The notes under the pieces were generated by a model. The model did no database searches. It was not told the origin of the DNA and saw only the letters and a program-made list of their open reading frames with translations. A stretch of 64,000 nucleotides of DNA from Apostichopus japonicus. Lineage: Eukaryota > Echinodermata > Holothuroidea > Aspidochirotida > Stichopodidae. The position numbers were made by a program, and so were the translations under genes. Position 1 is the stretch's first letter. The number at the start of each line of letters is the position of its first letter. The stretch is from positions 7,368,999 through 7,432,998 of the forward strand of contig NC_092565.1 in NCBI RefSeq assembly GCF_037975245.1, given 5' to 3'. Shown here piece by piece: positions 1 through 11,471 of the stretch.

Positions 1-530
1 TAATGTTTCTTTTAAATCTTACTCAGACCCACTCCTACACATTTGAGTACTCACAGCGCGATGTTATTTTTTGTCGGGCGAGTGTAAATATAGAGTCATT
101 TAATTGAGGCCGTCTATATTCTAGTCAATTTAAAATAGCTTCTAAATCAGATTTAAAACTGTTGACATCACAAAAATTGTATAAGATGACATTTATGCCA
201 GTTATGACGTCAATTGTGAAACGACCTTTTACCTAGTTTAATTATAGTAAGGCTAATTAGATATTTATAGATAATTTTAAGTTGAGCATGCATTATTAGC
301 TAACAGTCTACAAATTTATTTCTCAGAGTTTTCTCCTTTTTTTGCTTTTTTGTTTTTGTCTCTAATTAAAGAAGAAAAGTTTCAACATAGAAAGTATGAC
401 ATCAAATTGTAAGATTTCTTTTAAATGATCACGCACTCCCACTCTTACACAGTGGGGTAAACTTAGTGCATTGTTTTCTTCCGGTGTGTGTAACGATGGA
501 AGTATAAGTTATGGCGTTAATAAACTTATA
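1..530. repeat. Tandem duplicate segment, copy A
   Basis: Aligns with 1362-1838 over almost its full length (shared landmarks: TTTCTTTTAAATCTT, CAGACCCACTCC, TTTGAGTACTCACAGCG, ATATAGAGTCATTTAATT). Copy A carries an extra ~50 bp around 185-260. The window begins inside this copy, so more units may exist outside. Confidence 0.8.
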
Positions 531-738
531 TAAACATATAAACATGTTGATATCAAATTGGACATTTATGGAGCGTTTGGCTCCCCGTACGCGCCGATGT
601 GCCCAAATTATAACATGATGTCAATGTTGTATCTATAGCTATCAATAATGTTGACATGACCAATGCAGTAGCGTCATGCTGTGATACAAGTTTTCGATAT
701 GCTTATGTTTTTATGTTTGTTTAATTTGACATGTTGTT

Positions 739-900
739 GGACGTAATAATGGACGTAATGATGGACGTTGATGACGTAATAATGTAATGATGACGTAATA
801 ATGATGTAATATGTAATGATGTAATAAGTAATATGTAATGATGGCGTAATAATGATGACGTAATAATGGCGTAATGATGAACGTAATGACGAACGTTTCT
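739..900. repeat. Cryptic GTAATGATGACGTAATAATG repeat
   Basis: Imperfect short repeats built from GTAATGATG and GACGTAATAATG. TGACGTAA occurs several times, which is a CRE/ATF-like octamer, but here it may just be a by-product of the repeat. The ORFs across it are low-complexity. Confidence 0.6.
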
Positions 901-1235
901 TTTCGACATTTATGGAACGTTTGGCTCTCCATGTTTGGCTCCGCGTTTGGCTCTCTTTATTATGACAAGACCGATCAAGAAATAATGTCGTATTTTTGTC
1001 GGCTTCAGTCGGGGATACTCAACATGTCCCGTGCTGCGGTTCACAACTTACACTGCCTAAATTTCAGCAAATGTCACAAAACAATGGGAAATAATTTATC
1101 ATGCATGTGAATCAAGTTTGCTGCAGACTATACAGTTGCTGTGAATTTTAAAGAGTTGAAATGTGGACGACGGGGAAGAGAACCAAACGTTGGTCTCGGA
1201 ACGTGGTCTCTCAGAACCTCTTCCACGCCCACTCT

Positions 1236-1330
1236 CTTGCCCTGCTGTACGTGCTAGTGATAAACGATTAGAATGTGCTGATAACCTGTTCGTCATCAGC
1301 ATCAGCGTTATTGGCAATCTTTATATTTCT
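1236..1330 (-). pseudogene. Duplicated tail of T-box exon 3 with its splice donor
   Basis: On the minus strand this reads KIANNADADDEQ followed by GTTATC, matching the end of exon 3 (KITNNVDADDEQ, GTAATC) and about 50 nt of the following intron (compare 3225-3320). Similarity stops just before the AAAGATT that codes KI, so only the last ~40 nt of the exon are present. No acceptor or complete exon is seen, so this is a non-coding remnant of a tandem duplication. Confidence 0.75.
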
Positions 1331-1361
1331 ACGTATAAAGAATTATGCCGACATCAATTTG

Positions 1362-1838
1362 TAACGTTTCTTTTAAATCTTTCTCAGACCCACTCCAACA
1401 CATTTGAGTACTCACAGCGTGATGTTTTTTTGTTCTCGGGCGAATGTAAATATAGAGTCATTTAATTAAGGCAGTCTATATTCTAGTCAATTTAAAATAG
1501 CTTTTAAATCAGACTTAAAACTGTTGACATCACAAAAATTGCATAAGATATAGTCATTTATAGCATAAAACTGAAACAATACACAAGTTAAGCATGCATT
1601 ATCAGCTAACAGTCTAAAAATATATTTCTCAGAGTTTTCTCCTTTTTTGTGCTTTTTTGTTTTTGTCTCTAACTAAAGAAGAAAAACTTCAACATAGAAA
1701 GTATAATAACAAATTGTAAGATTTCTTTTAAATTAAAACCGCACGCCCACTAATTACACAGTGGAGTAAACTTAGTTAATTGTTTTCTTCCGGTGTGTGT
1801 TACCATGGAAGTATAAGCTATGACGTCAATAAACTTAT
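1362..1838. repeat. Tandem duplicate segment, copy B
   Basis: Second copy of the segment at 1-530. With the exon 3 tail fragment at 1236-1330 it makes a repeated unit of exon tail, donor and intron sequence in the T-box intron 3. Confidence 0.8.
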
Positions 1839-1939
1839 TTACAAATAACTTTCTCATATAGAGGCTGCAGACAGTTTTTATTTACGGGTATTGTGTGTAG
1901 CCCTACGTGTGAGGATGATTTTTCTACAGCTACGTATAG

Positions 1940-3184
1940 CAGTGGCGGCGGAACCGGGGGGGCTTGGGGGGGCTCAGCCCCCCCAATGAAAAAGTTGAGG
2001 GGGCAAATGCATGATAAGCCCCCCCCAATATTTACCAAGGCTCCGAAACGTGCATCTGCCCATTTTTAATGCATACTTGTCGATCTGTCCGATGCACACG
2101 TATATATACTATATAGGTGTAATAATTAAATATGATAATTGATTGTCTGTATCATACCTCATCGAATATTAGTGTTTTAAATAAGAGGGTAATAAGCTAA
2201 ACGCTACACTCATCAACATTTGCGTTTACACTACGAGTACACGCAAGGCGTGGAACATGGCTTTATGTTTAAACGCAATCAATTATTAAACGAACAAAAA
2301 CACAATATTAGCATTTCACCTGCAGTACTGTATAGGGTACATGCATTCATGACATGATGACAGTGCTAGGTCATAGAAATTTGTTGGCAACTGCACATGG
2401 TTTTGGAATGACCCATTTGTTGACATTAAGAAATGCTTTCTGTTTTTTCTTATGACATTTATTTAATTCAGGGGCGTCGGAGCCGGTACGGGCAGGTACG
2501 GCGAACGCCGGACCAAAATTCACGACGCAAAAAAAAAAAGTAGGACTAAAAAATGGAGAAAAAAAAAATCTCGGAGGTATATGTTTCAATAATTTTCAAT
2601 AATGATGACGGCAAAGGCTAAATGTGAGTACTCTGGCATGGCAGGGGTCTTGTTTTCAAGCTCGGGAAGTGCTATTTCCTGCAATCTGGGAGGCATATTT
2701 TCAAAATTTCTCCATTACGCTACGCGCCAATCATGGTGCCGCGTAGCGTAGTTTGACCTACCAAACGTCCCCCGATAATTATGATAGTTGGCCACACTCT
2801 GAACCGCCGTACCAATCAAAAATAGCTTCCGACGCTGTTGTAATTATTGCATTTAATTGCAAGTAGTAATTTACTACACTCAAAAACGTCTTTGCGAGTA
2901 CACGTCGAGTAATAGCTACTCTCTTAAAACACCATCGAATATACAAATTACAATGTTTTACAGATTTTTACGTGCAATCTGAGAAATTGCACGCTTGAGA
3001 CCCATGTTTTAGGGCTAGGTATTCGCAGCATAAAACACTCGGGAAGTGCCGTTTCCGGCCATCTGGGGGGTTTGAAAAAACCCAAAATTTTCTTGTACGC
3101 TCCGCGCCAACCGATGGTGGCGCTCCGCTTAGATAGTCTCCACATATTAGCCCCCCCAATAATTTTCCCGTTCCGCCGCGCCTG
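1940..3184. mobile_element. hAT-like non-autonomous transposon, 1,245 bp, in T-box intron 3
   Basis: Starts CAGTGGCGGCGGAACC and ends CGTTCCGCCGCGCCTG, forming imperfect terminal inverted repeats. It is flanked by an exact 8-bp direct duplication ACGTATAG at 1932-1939 and 3185-3192. CAG-start termini with an 8-bp target duplication are typical of the hAT superfamily. There is no transposase ORF. It contains two minus-oriented copies of the GC-rich internal module (2657-2752, 3032-3146) and a likely nested element beginning near 2469. Confidence 0.8.
2469..2840. mobile_element. Probable nested hAT-like element inside 1940-3184
   Basis: 5' end CAGGGGCGTCGGAGC, 3' end GCTTCCGACGCTGTTG (inverted match over the GCGTCGGA core). 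ATTTAATT lies directly left (2461-2468) and recurs at 2851-2858, ten bases beyond the apparent end, so the right border is uncertain. Confidence 0.45.
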
Positions 3185-3284
3185 ACGTATAGAGTATATA
3201 TGCGACGCCATGGCCTCGTCCACGCCCACTCCCCTGCCCTGCTGTACGTGTTATAGTGATATACCATAAGAATGTGCTGATTAC

Positions 3285-3462
3285 CTGTTCGTCATCAGCA
3301 TCAACATTATTGGTAATCTTTAATTTGGAAAAATTGACGATCGTTTTCATCCAAAATTCGCCTGTTTTGGGGGATTCTGGGTGAGTATACACTTGACTCA
3401 TTTCGTGCAATTCCGTAGTCTGCGTTGAGTGCCATTTTCCGTTAATGAATTTGTAGCGACAT
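3285..3462 (-). CDS. T-box gene exon 3
   Basis: A 178-nt exon, acceptor ACTATAG|ATGTCGC, donor GAACAG|GTAATC. Codes CRYKFINGKW through YTHPESPKTGEFWMK and NFSKLKITNN to DADDEQ, where T-box proteins usually read LTNN then a HGHIIL-like turn. It ends at codon phase 0. The last ~40 nt and the donor are duplicated at 1236-1330. Confidence 0.88.
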
Positions 3463-6035
3463 CTATAGTAAGAAGAAGATAAAACACATATATGAAGATA
3501 TATTGTCCTGTTCATTGTTTAGCTAACTTCCAAAATATTCTATGCAACACAGCCCTCGTCATCTTGATGTAAGGGTGAGGGGAGGCGGAAGTTGCTGGTG
3601 TTTATAAGATAAGATCAACTAAGGAGCTGGAAGATGTCTAACAGCGCCCCCCCCCCCCAAACCATATCCACAATTCCAAAAAGTGTGCTGATGAGGATCG
3701 AATTTCCGAACTTTATGTGCCATTTTTACATGCCATCTCTGTCGATCGGCATATTCCTTAAATCTCATACCGCTGACTGCCGGGCGAATAGGCACGATTG
3801 TAGGTTGTCCAAAAATAATCCCAGCTTTTTATATTTTTGTTCTTAATAACCAAGTCGTAGTGAATATTGATTACGTCAATTAGTAAGGCTTCGCAATTCT
3901 ACGCTCAGCCTGTTTGTCGTCAATACACTTTCTATTGCAGTATTTACGAACGGAATAGCACAGGGCACCAGTTCACTAGTTTTGGGCACGACAGGCTACT
4001 AAACTACCATTACCTGACCCCCTCCACCTTCCTCAATCCAATTCATAATATTTACAAATGAAGATATTAATTTTTCAGTGACTCATTGTCCGAACCAGGA
4101 TACTGCCGTAAACAATAAACTGATACCTGGATAGAAAGCTGATTTTATAAGCCACGTGCCACACATATAGTTGGCATGTTCTTTTTGCTCTCTATATAAA
4201 ACAGATGTTGGCTGGTGTCCATCCTGTGAAGGAGTTATAATGGGAGGGGTCTAAGGGTCCCTCCCGGGAGACGATTTTGATTATAGGTAAGGGGGATGCA
4301 ACTTAATGGTGTTATCATTTCTATCATTTTACATACATTTGTGTATATAGTATACAAGTTTTAAGGATGCTAGTGTGTATATACGACATTGCGTGCTTGT
4401 GTTATAATAAAATGTCAGACATTTAGAACAAAGTGTGATTGTTTGTCAAACTTAGAAACCATAAAATCCCGACCTCCTTTGGTGTTCTTTGACAGTAATA
4501 GACAAATTCTTAAAATATAGCTAACAAAAGAAGAAAAACGTCACACAATATTTATCACAGTGTATGGAAATGGTTAAATGATTTCCAGCTGATATGTTTA
4601 GACAATATACGAAAAGTACCCTAGTTCTCTGCAGAGTCGTTAATTAAAATTAAATTAAAATCATTTAACCATTTCTATCTTTCTGTTATATATTGTGTGA
4701 CTCTGCAAGAGAAAGTGAGCACACTCGTTGATAGATCATCGGAACCCTCCCCACCCCCACCCCACCCCCACCCCACGCCACCCCCACCCCCAAAAAAGAA
4801 AAGAAGAAAACGAACCTTTTTTAAACAGTAATTTTTCTGGACCTGGTACATTTTTTTTTTTTTTTTAACTTTTCCCAGACACTCGATCTTTCGTTAAAAA
4901 ACGTCAACATGTTTACTGTATAGTTAGATTATAAGTGGTCATTAATTGACTTGATAACGTATTTTTGTGCTCATATAGTGGTGGCCATTATATTCTGTGT
5001 GCAACAAATACTAATCTAAGGATTTTAGCGTAGACAGTGTACTCACCCATCGCTTCTTTGAAACATCAGCACAATCGAATAGGAAGCGGCAGGGTTCAAT
5101 CCAGTCAATCGAAATGAAATTCTTGGGAACATTCTCCTATAACGTCAGAGAAACAAAGCAAATTTTTACAGCATGCAATTTACCGAATGGAATTTGCATA
5201 TCTTTTTGTTATTCATTAGGCTGATTATGTAAAAAACTTTGACTTTCACTGGCCTGAAATATTTATCTCGTCGATCGTACTTTTTCAATGCTTTACACTG
5301 GTATTAAATTTGGAATGAATATATACTTGGACTTTTGGCGGAGTCTTACCTGCCCGTTCGGTTGATTATCATTTCTGTTCCCCTTTTATGAAATTTAGAC
5401 CAAAGATTCGAGTTTTGCAGAAATACACTGACTCCATCTTGACTTGTCTCAACCTCTTCAGAATCTGTATCCGGGGTATCTTCCTGGTAGTCTTCAAACT
5501 CCTCCGTGATGTCACCCATCGAATGCCAGTAGTTATTACTCCCCCTACCGCTGATTGGTGACATGAATTCTGCCGTCCCATACCCGCCATGTATGAACGT
5601 CTGTCGTCTGGTCGTGTGACCAAGTGGAAACGTTTCCCCAAAGTTGACAGCGTTCGTCACACCTACGTGATTTATGTTAAGGTTTGAGGTTTCCACTCGG
5701 TTGGTTTTATCATGTTCGTAATGACCATCAACCAAGTCCTCGTCAGTACACGTACGTTTTGATGCTGGTTCGGTGGTATCTAACGAAGATGAGCATAGCA
5801 ATCCACTGCTTTTTCGTTTAACCGACAAGCGGCGGTGACTGGATGCAGGATGCCCCGGGTCCTCTTCTGTGAACTTGTCCGATCTATCAGTTGAGACCGT
5901 TGAAAGCTCCTGTTTGATCATAAATCCACTGGGCTGAAAGCATACATTTGAAAGTAAACATCTTGTTTTGTCTGGGTCTGCTCTCTGTAATAAGTAATCA
6001 ATACTGAATTGTTTGTTACTGCCAGGGAATGCCAT
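3285..6035 (-). CDS. Divergent T-box transcription factor, 5' part (exons 1-3)
   Basis: Sequence-specific nuclear transcription factor. Three exons on the minus strand join in phase: 6035-5350, 5136-5047 and 3462-3285 (954 nt, 318 codons). The T-box begins near residue 209 (LWSKFHKRGTEMIINRTGR) and continues RMFPRISFRLTGLNP, then SDGCRYKFINGKW, then VYTHPESPKTGEFWM and FSKLKITNN. FHKRGTEM and DGCRYKF most resemble the Tbx2/3 class, but the segment normally reading VAGKADP is replaced by HSTQTTEL. Residues 9-15 (FSIDYLL) look like an eh1 Groucho-binding motif, and a basic stretch (VKRKSS, SKRT) may be the nuclear signal. The start ATG at 6035 has an upstream in-frame stop and no ATG between. 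The rest of the T-box is not found in the window and should lie below position 1. T-box membership is secure; the subfamily is tentative. Confidence 0.88.
4540..4701. repeat. Imperfect inverted repeat, ~45-bp arms
   Basis: Arms 4540-4584 and 4658-4701 share GTCACACAATAT and AAATGGTTAAATGATTT in opposite orientation, with a 73-bp spacer. Likely a small MITE remnant or a stable intronic hairpin. Confidence 0.65.
4746..4793 (-). other. C-rich tract, predicted G-quadruplex on minus strand
   Basis: Runs of four or five C separated by single A (CCCCACCCCCACCCC type). The minus strand, which is the sense strand of the T-box transcript, therefore has at least four G4-5 runs with 1-nt loops. Confidence 0.6.
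5047..5136 (-). CDS. T-box gene exon 2
   Basis: A 90-nt exon, acceptor ..GTTATAG|GAGAATG and donor GATGG|GTGAGT. It codes RRMFPRISFRLTGLNPAA, then SYSIVLMFQRSDG, the universal T-box RRMFP motif and following strand. Phase 2 in and phase 2 out match exons 1 and 3 exactly. Confidence 0.88.
5350..6035 (-). CDS. T-box gene exon 1 (N-terminus and start of T-box)
   Basis: Codes ~228 residues: FSIDYLL near the start, a charged Ser/Thr-rich linker, an acidic stretch (DITEEFEDYQEDTPDTDSEE) just before the T-box, and the first T-box strand ending in NRTG plus two bases of the next codon. The donor reads GGGCAG|GTAAG. Initiation at 6035 gives MAFPGSNKQ; an upstream exon splicing in is not excluded. Confidence 0.85.
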
Positions 6036-8744
6036 TCTTGCCACATTTCTTTCAACTAACTTTGTTCCCGAAACTCCTAATAATGTTCACCAAAACAATT
6101 AAAATTAAAATAAGTAGAAAGAACTAAATATCCATCTATACAGAAAAAACAACAGCGTATATAAGTAAACTATATTATCCACACGAAGCTATAGAGACAG
6201 GTATCTTCTATAGTTGTAAAAAGTCATATGTTTGACAAGGAACACAATTTCCACCTTAAGTTGTACAACGTAGTACAACTTAGTAATGACGGATGTTTAT
6301 GTTGTGTGAAGACATACCGCGTTAATTTTCCTCACATGTCTTCTGCATGAGAAACACGAACTAGGACTAACTTTAAGGCTTCAATTCTGCCCAGTATGTC
6401 ATAGTCATCTATAAAGTCAATCACAGTACACGAACGCATGACGTAATGCTGCCTGCGCTAAACACGATAGCGGATATCACCTCGCTGCACTCTCGTCCAC
6501 ACTCACGTCCACGCACGTCCATCCGACCCTAATGCCCCTCATCCCCTCCAACCCCACCCCTTCCTAAAATGAAATGAATTTCTTCAGAGATTTTTCGGTC
6601 ACCATGAATCGCATATAGAATCAATGATATTTATAGCTTTACATGCAGCAACTGCCTACATTTATCGTTTATTCTAAGGCAGAGTAACGCTGATTATGTC
6701 GGGGGTCATTGTGGGCCCACATGAGCGATGCAAGATATAAACGCAGGGTACACGCAGGGTTTATGCTGAAGGACATCAAATAGTGGCTCGTATGCTGAAT
6801 CAAGACAGTACATGGCTTTATGAGAGATATATTTACTTGCAGAACATCTCTTGATGTGGTAGAATAACTTAATGTCCCTCCCAGCGATACTCTATGATGT
6901 TTATAGTTAAAGGACCCCCCCCCCCACACACACACACAACCCCACCTTGACCCACCGTCAAGCGGATATAAAATCTTCCCACACAAGGAAAAAGTGTAAT
7001 TTCGCATTTCACGAACCTTCCTACATTTCCCCCAACATCAACTTCTATCCTCCAGCTCCCCATCCCCTTACTGAATGTAAATCAAAAGAAGGTGATGGCT
7101 GATCTATCTTTTAACTGTTTTTAATTGTTTTCACTAAGATATCCCATTTCGTTGCATCATAATGTATCTTCGGCCATATCGAAGAATTGTTTTTGAACTA
7201 GAGGCATGAAAATAAAGCCGGGAACCTTTAGTTTCATTACAGGGTAAAAGATTTAGGTTTATCAGTGTAAATTTCATAAAGGAGAGGTGGGGAGGGGAAG
7301 GGTGGTCGTTTTACAATGATGGTTTTGTTATTGCTCGCCCAGAGGGAAGGAACAGATGTAGCCGGTGGTGTAATTCGAGGTCTACCTTTCCACTATTGAA
7401 TAGGTACGCTATGAGATTGTTTTTAATGCTAGAACTTTTCTTTGCCTCTGACGCAATCGTTATTATAACATGTCGGTTTATCAGTGACGTCTTAATTACA
7501 AACCTTTAAAATGTCAAAGACAACCCAACAATTACAAGTGTTACCCATTTTACTTGATGTACAAATTGGGCATCACTCATCCCCTACCTTCAATCCCCAT
7601 CCCCCTACCCCCACCCCGGCCACCCCCGATTCAACGACCCTCTCTTTTCTTTGTGATGATTGCTCTCAGCGATACGTTTATCATTTACTGAAGAAAGTCG
7701 TAGGTTATTGTATTGATTTGTGATTGCCAGAGAATAATTTAATTTTTTCTGTAAATCATTCAAATGAAATGTCTCGATGCTCAGTGTCTCACGTGCGTAC
7801 CTTAAACACATACTATCCAATTCACCTCCTCTTTCTCGTCGTTCTTATCTTAAGTTTTACATTTATTGGACCTTCTCTTACATTATCCTGATCAGATAAG
7901 AATAACACATTCCTTTGTTAGAAAGAACAAAGGCTTGATAAGCAACGCAATATAGATCTGCTTCTGTAATGATTTGCATTGATGGATGACCCTCATGAAT
8001 TAGTCATTTTCCAAATTGAGGGTGCATGGCTGTATTACTCCTAGTGTTAAGTTTTCACCCCGAAGTGACTAAATCATTTCCCTAATTAGACACTGCACAC
8101 GCGCCCGGCTTTAATAACCGGCAATTTTCTCACCATTTTCTCACCATTAATTAACAATGTTTACTCCCATATTATATGAGAGATGTCAAAACATTTCGCT
8201 GGGAAATGTACTCTAACAAATAAAAGACGTGAAAGTCAGCCTTTCAATTCATTTGGATTTCCATTTTTTTTTATATTTCGTTAGCAATTAGAAGAACGTC
8301 ATATTGTTGTGTTCGTGCACTAACTGGGATTCAATTCATTACAGTTGGAGAAGAGTGATACGAAAAGAGAGAGAGAAAGGTAGCGAAAAAAAGCAATAAA
8401 AAAAATCCAGATTTAGTTGCTATAATATTTTAAGATTACCTCGTGTTGCAATTGATTTGTTTATATTTATAGCAACGAAAATATATAGTTTAGCTTACTT
8501 TAGCCCTTTCATAAATCAGATCTAGATTATTTTCAGTTTAATGAAGAACTATATATATATGGATATCATTTACTTATGTATAAACTTTCAATTGCGGGAA
8601 TATTTTGCTACTATTTTAGCATATCTGTAGAGTAAATGCCACTATACGACGTAGTCCATCTACCATGTGTCGGCTTCGCACCGGTCGTCCCAATAGCTCT
8701 AGATCTCGCCCATGTTTCGCAAGCTCTTGAGCATGTATCGTTGA
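6036..8744. other. Intergenic region upstream of the T-box gene
   Basis: No coding exon recognised. There is a 10-bp perfect hairpin (TAAGTTGTAC / GTACAACTTA) near 6257-6283 and C-rich simple sequence at 6917-6940 and 7590-7625. It should contain the T-box promoter, but no TATA box or initiator is convincing by eye. Confidence 0.5.
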
Positions 8745-9570
8745 CAGTGGCGGAGATTTCTTGTCAGAAGTGGGGGGGGGGGGGGGGGTTGCAGGCCATT
8801 GATGAAATAAAAAGTCATAACTGCTGGCTCACTATCTAAGTGGAGCGCCACCATATATAGGTTGGCGCGAAGTGCACAAGAATTTTTTGGCAAATATTGC
8901 CTCCCAGATTGCAGTCAATGGCACTGCCCAGACCTTGAAAAGCTGCATTTAACAAGGGGCGTATGCAGGATTTTCTAACCCGGGGGGGGGGGGCGCGAAT
9001 TACTATCTAAGCTGAGCGCCACCATTGGTTGGCGCGCAGCGTACAAGCAAATTTCTGGTTTTGGTACCCCCCAGATCACCGGAAATAGCACTTCTCTGGC
9101 TTGAAACTGACCAACCATATGTACACTTTTGCCTGAGAACCAAGTATTTCCAAATACTTTTTTTCTCATCTATAACCTTTTTGAAGATTGTCACCAGTCA
9201 CACATCATGTTCGACTTCATCACATATCCTGTGGATCATTGCTTATGTAGGTGATTCTTCATCGCGGCTCACAATACCCATCAGCCCCACTGTTCAGAAT
9301 TTGAAAATTCACAATTCTCGTGAATAAATTCACTTCAAAACATACCCATAATGTTGCACAAAATATCATCTATGGACAACCGATATAGAAAAATCTCCTT
9401 CAAACCCTAACAGACGGGTCAAAATTGCACGAGTATGATGAAGTATGATGAAGAAGGTTGGTCAGGGAATTTTCGAAAATTCAGACAGCTACTAAAAAAT
9501 TTCGTTGAAGGAAATAAAAATATACCAGATATTTCCGAAACCGAACACTACACACATCGACAGTTTTCAG

Positions 9571-10126
9571 CATGGGCGCAGATCAGTCTTGGATAATGGT
9601 GGGACGAGTGTCTGTTCTCTGACACTATCTAAGCGGAGCGCGACCATGGGTTCGCCCGTAGCGTACAATTTTGTTTTGGCAAATATACCTCCCAGATCGC
9701 CGGAAATAACTTCCCAGACCTAACGATGCTCCTAAACCTCCTTAAGTTTTAGATCTCATGGCTTAGAAACTTAGTTTGGAGAAATACATGGGCGTCTGCA
9801 GAAAGAAAATCAGGGGACAAATATTCCAAGTAGACTTTTGCATATACTATGGGTCTGGGGTCCTCTCCCAGAAAACAAATATAGACTGCCGCAAATGCGA
9901 TTTCCGTCCTATATTTAACAACTGTGGATAAAATACAATAAAATGAGAACTGCTGCATGTCATTTGCACAATGCTGGATCAAACTGCGCCAAAGCACAAT
10001 ACAGGGGAACTTGAAATGCAGCTATTGGTCAAGACAAATTGGTGGGGACAAGTTATATCATGTCCCCGCTACTGAAAAAGTTGGTGGGGACGCGTCCCGC
10101 TGTCCTCATCAGGATCTGCGCCCATG
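9571..10126. mobile_element. Nested hAT-like element, 556 bp
   Basis: Perfect 14-bp inverted ends CATGGGCGCAGATC / GATCTGCGCCCATG. Flanks GTTTTCAG (9563-9570) and GTTTGGAG (10127-10134) agree at 6 of 8 positions, consistent with an aged 8-bp target duplication. Contains a copy of the GC-rich module at 9625-9725. Confidence 0.65.
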
Positions 10127-10206
10127 GTTTGGAGGCTGTTTATCGTGGAACGCCATTTTCATGCTCACTGATATGATGTGATATCTGCTGTTTGCTTTAC
10201 AAATGC

Positions 10207-10378
10207 GAATAATTTTGTCACTGTTCCTCTTTCTCTTCCAGTTTTCTTGCCGTGTTTTCTACTCCATCCTTTTCTCCTTTTTCTCTCTTTCTTCTTTTTC
10301 TTTTCCTTCCTTCCTCCCCTTCTTTCCTCTCTTTTCCCCCTTTTTCCTTCTCTATTCTTTTCTCTCCTCTTTTTCTTA
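10207..10378. repeat. Polypyrimidine tract (T/C-rich)
   Basis: About 170 bp almost free of purines on the plus strand. The overlapping ORFs on both strands (Phe/Ser/Leu-rich or Lys/Arg/Glu-rich) are artefacts of this composition. Confidence 0.8.
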
Positions 10379-10638
10379 CCCGGGGGTGCGCCCCCATGCC
10401 CCCCCCCTGGATACGAAAATTGAAATCTCATGTTCTGTCACTTGAGTCAGTCAGTTACAGCATAATAGTTCTACACTAACCATATCACAGGTTTACACAC
10501 AGGAACAAAGACTCAAACCTAATTTACATTTGAGTTCAGGTGAGTTTTCACATGATTCAAGTGAAGTTTCCAAACAATCTACAGTCATCACATACTCCAA
10601 ACTTTGCCAAAATAGTCCTAACTCCTAAGGTAGTCCCC

Positions 10639-10993
10639 CAGTGGCGTAGGAAGGTACTTTTGAGTGGGGGGGGGCTGAAGACTGATGGCCGGCCTGGGGG
10701 AGGGGGTGTCCCCCTCCCCTTTGGAATTTTTTGGCATTTCCAGGTGGCCTCAGATGCAATTTGGTGCAATATAGCACACTTCAATACCCACTCCATTTTG
10801 TAAATAATTTGCATTTTCACCTGGCCTTAGATGCAATTTGGTGCTTCAAATGAGATTTTTTTCTCATTTGGAAATGAAAAAGGGGTTTTCTGACTTGCGG
10901 AGCGGGGGGGGGGGGGGCGGAGCGATACTTCCGCCCCCCATATTTTTCACTGGGGGGGCTGGCGCCCCCAGCCCCCCGGTTCCTACGCCCTTG
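10639..10993. mobile_element. hAT-like MITE copy 1, 355 bp, nested
   Basis: CAGTGGCGTAGGAAGG at the left end and GGTTCCTACGCCCTTG at the right give 12 of 14 matching inverted ends. TAGTCCCC is duplicated exactly at 10631-10638 and 10994-11001 (both copies also have a C next to them, so 8 or 9 bp). Nearly identical to 12188-12541. Confidence 0.85.
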
Positions 10994-11471
10994 TAGTCCC
11001 CCACAACACAACCAATGTAATTATCAATTCATGATTTCGACACTCATATTGCCTACGTACATGTACTTTTAGAAACACCTCGTTGAAGTTGGGAAGTGTA
11101 TACAGTTCCAAAGCTATTCAACATCAACAAAACGTTATTTGTGTATGTCTGTTGTGGGGTGAAGTTAGCGCTATGAGCTACAAGTTCCAATGCGCAAGGT
11201 GGGGAAAAGGGGCTAGAAATAATGTGTGGATCAATTCTAACTCGGTTTTCGGTCGTTAATTGTTCATGTAGCCTACCAGGTAAAAGGTTGAAATGACTTT
11301 AACAATTTCAAATTTAATGATTTGATTTATTATGCCATTTGGAGGACATAACATAGGCTATAACAGAACATTACTGGCAAAAATTAGGGGGGTTGATTGT
11401 GTGGACCAACCCCCCTCTTCAAAAAGTGGGGGGTTAAACCCCCCCCCAACCCCCCTGTTTCTCCGCCACTG

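Larger units (their letters stand above)
3463..5046 (-). other. T-box intron 2
   Basis: No coding signal seen. It holds a 45-bp inverted repeat (4540-4584 / 4658-4701) and a C-rich tract at 4746-4793. Confidence 0.6.
8745..11471. mobile_element. Composite hAT-like element, 2,727 bp, with nested insertions
   Basis: Begins CAGTGGCGGAGATTTC and ends GTTTCTCCGCCACTG, giving matching termini CAGTGGCGGAGA. Exact 8-bp target duplication ATCGTTGA at 8737-8744 and 11472-11479. Two other elements with their own target duplications (9571-10126 and 10639-10993) sit inside it. No transposase coding capacity is seen. Confidence 0.8.

Noticed and set aside
2851-2858. ATTTAATT as target duplication of the nested element at 2469
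   Set aside because: It lies 10 bp past the inverted end, and the motif is AT-rich, so it may be chance.
10165-10479. Overlapping ORFs on both strands
   Set aside because: Pure polypyrimidine/polypurine composition inside a transposon stack.
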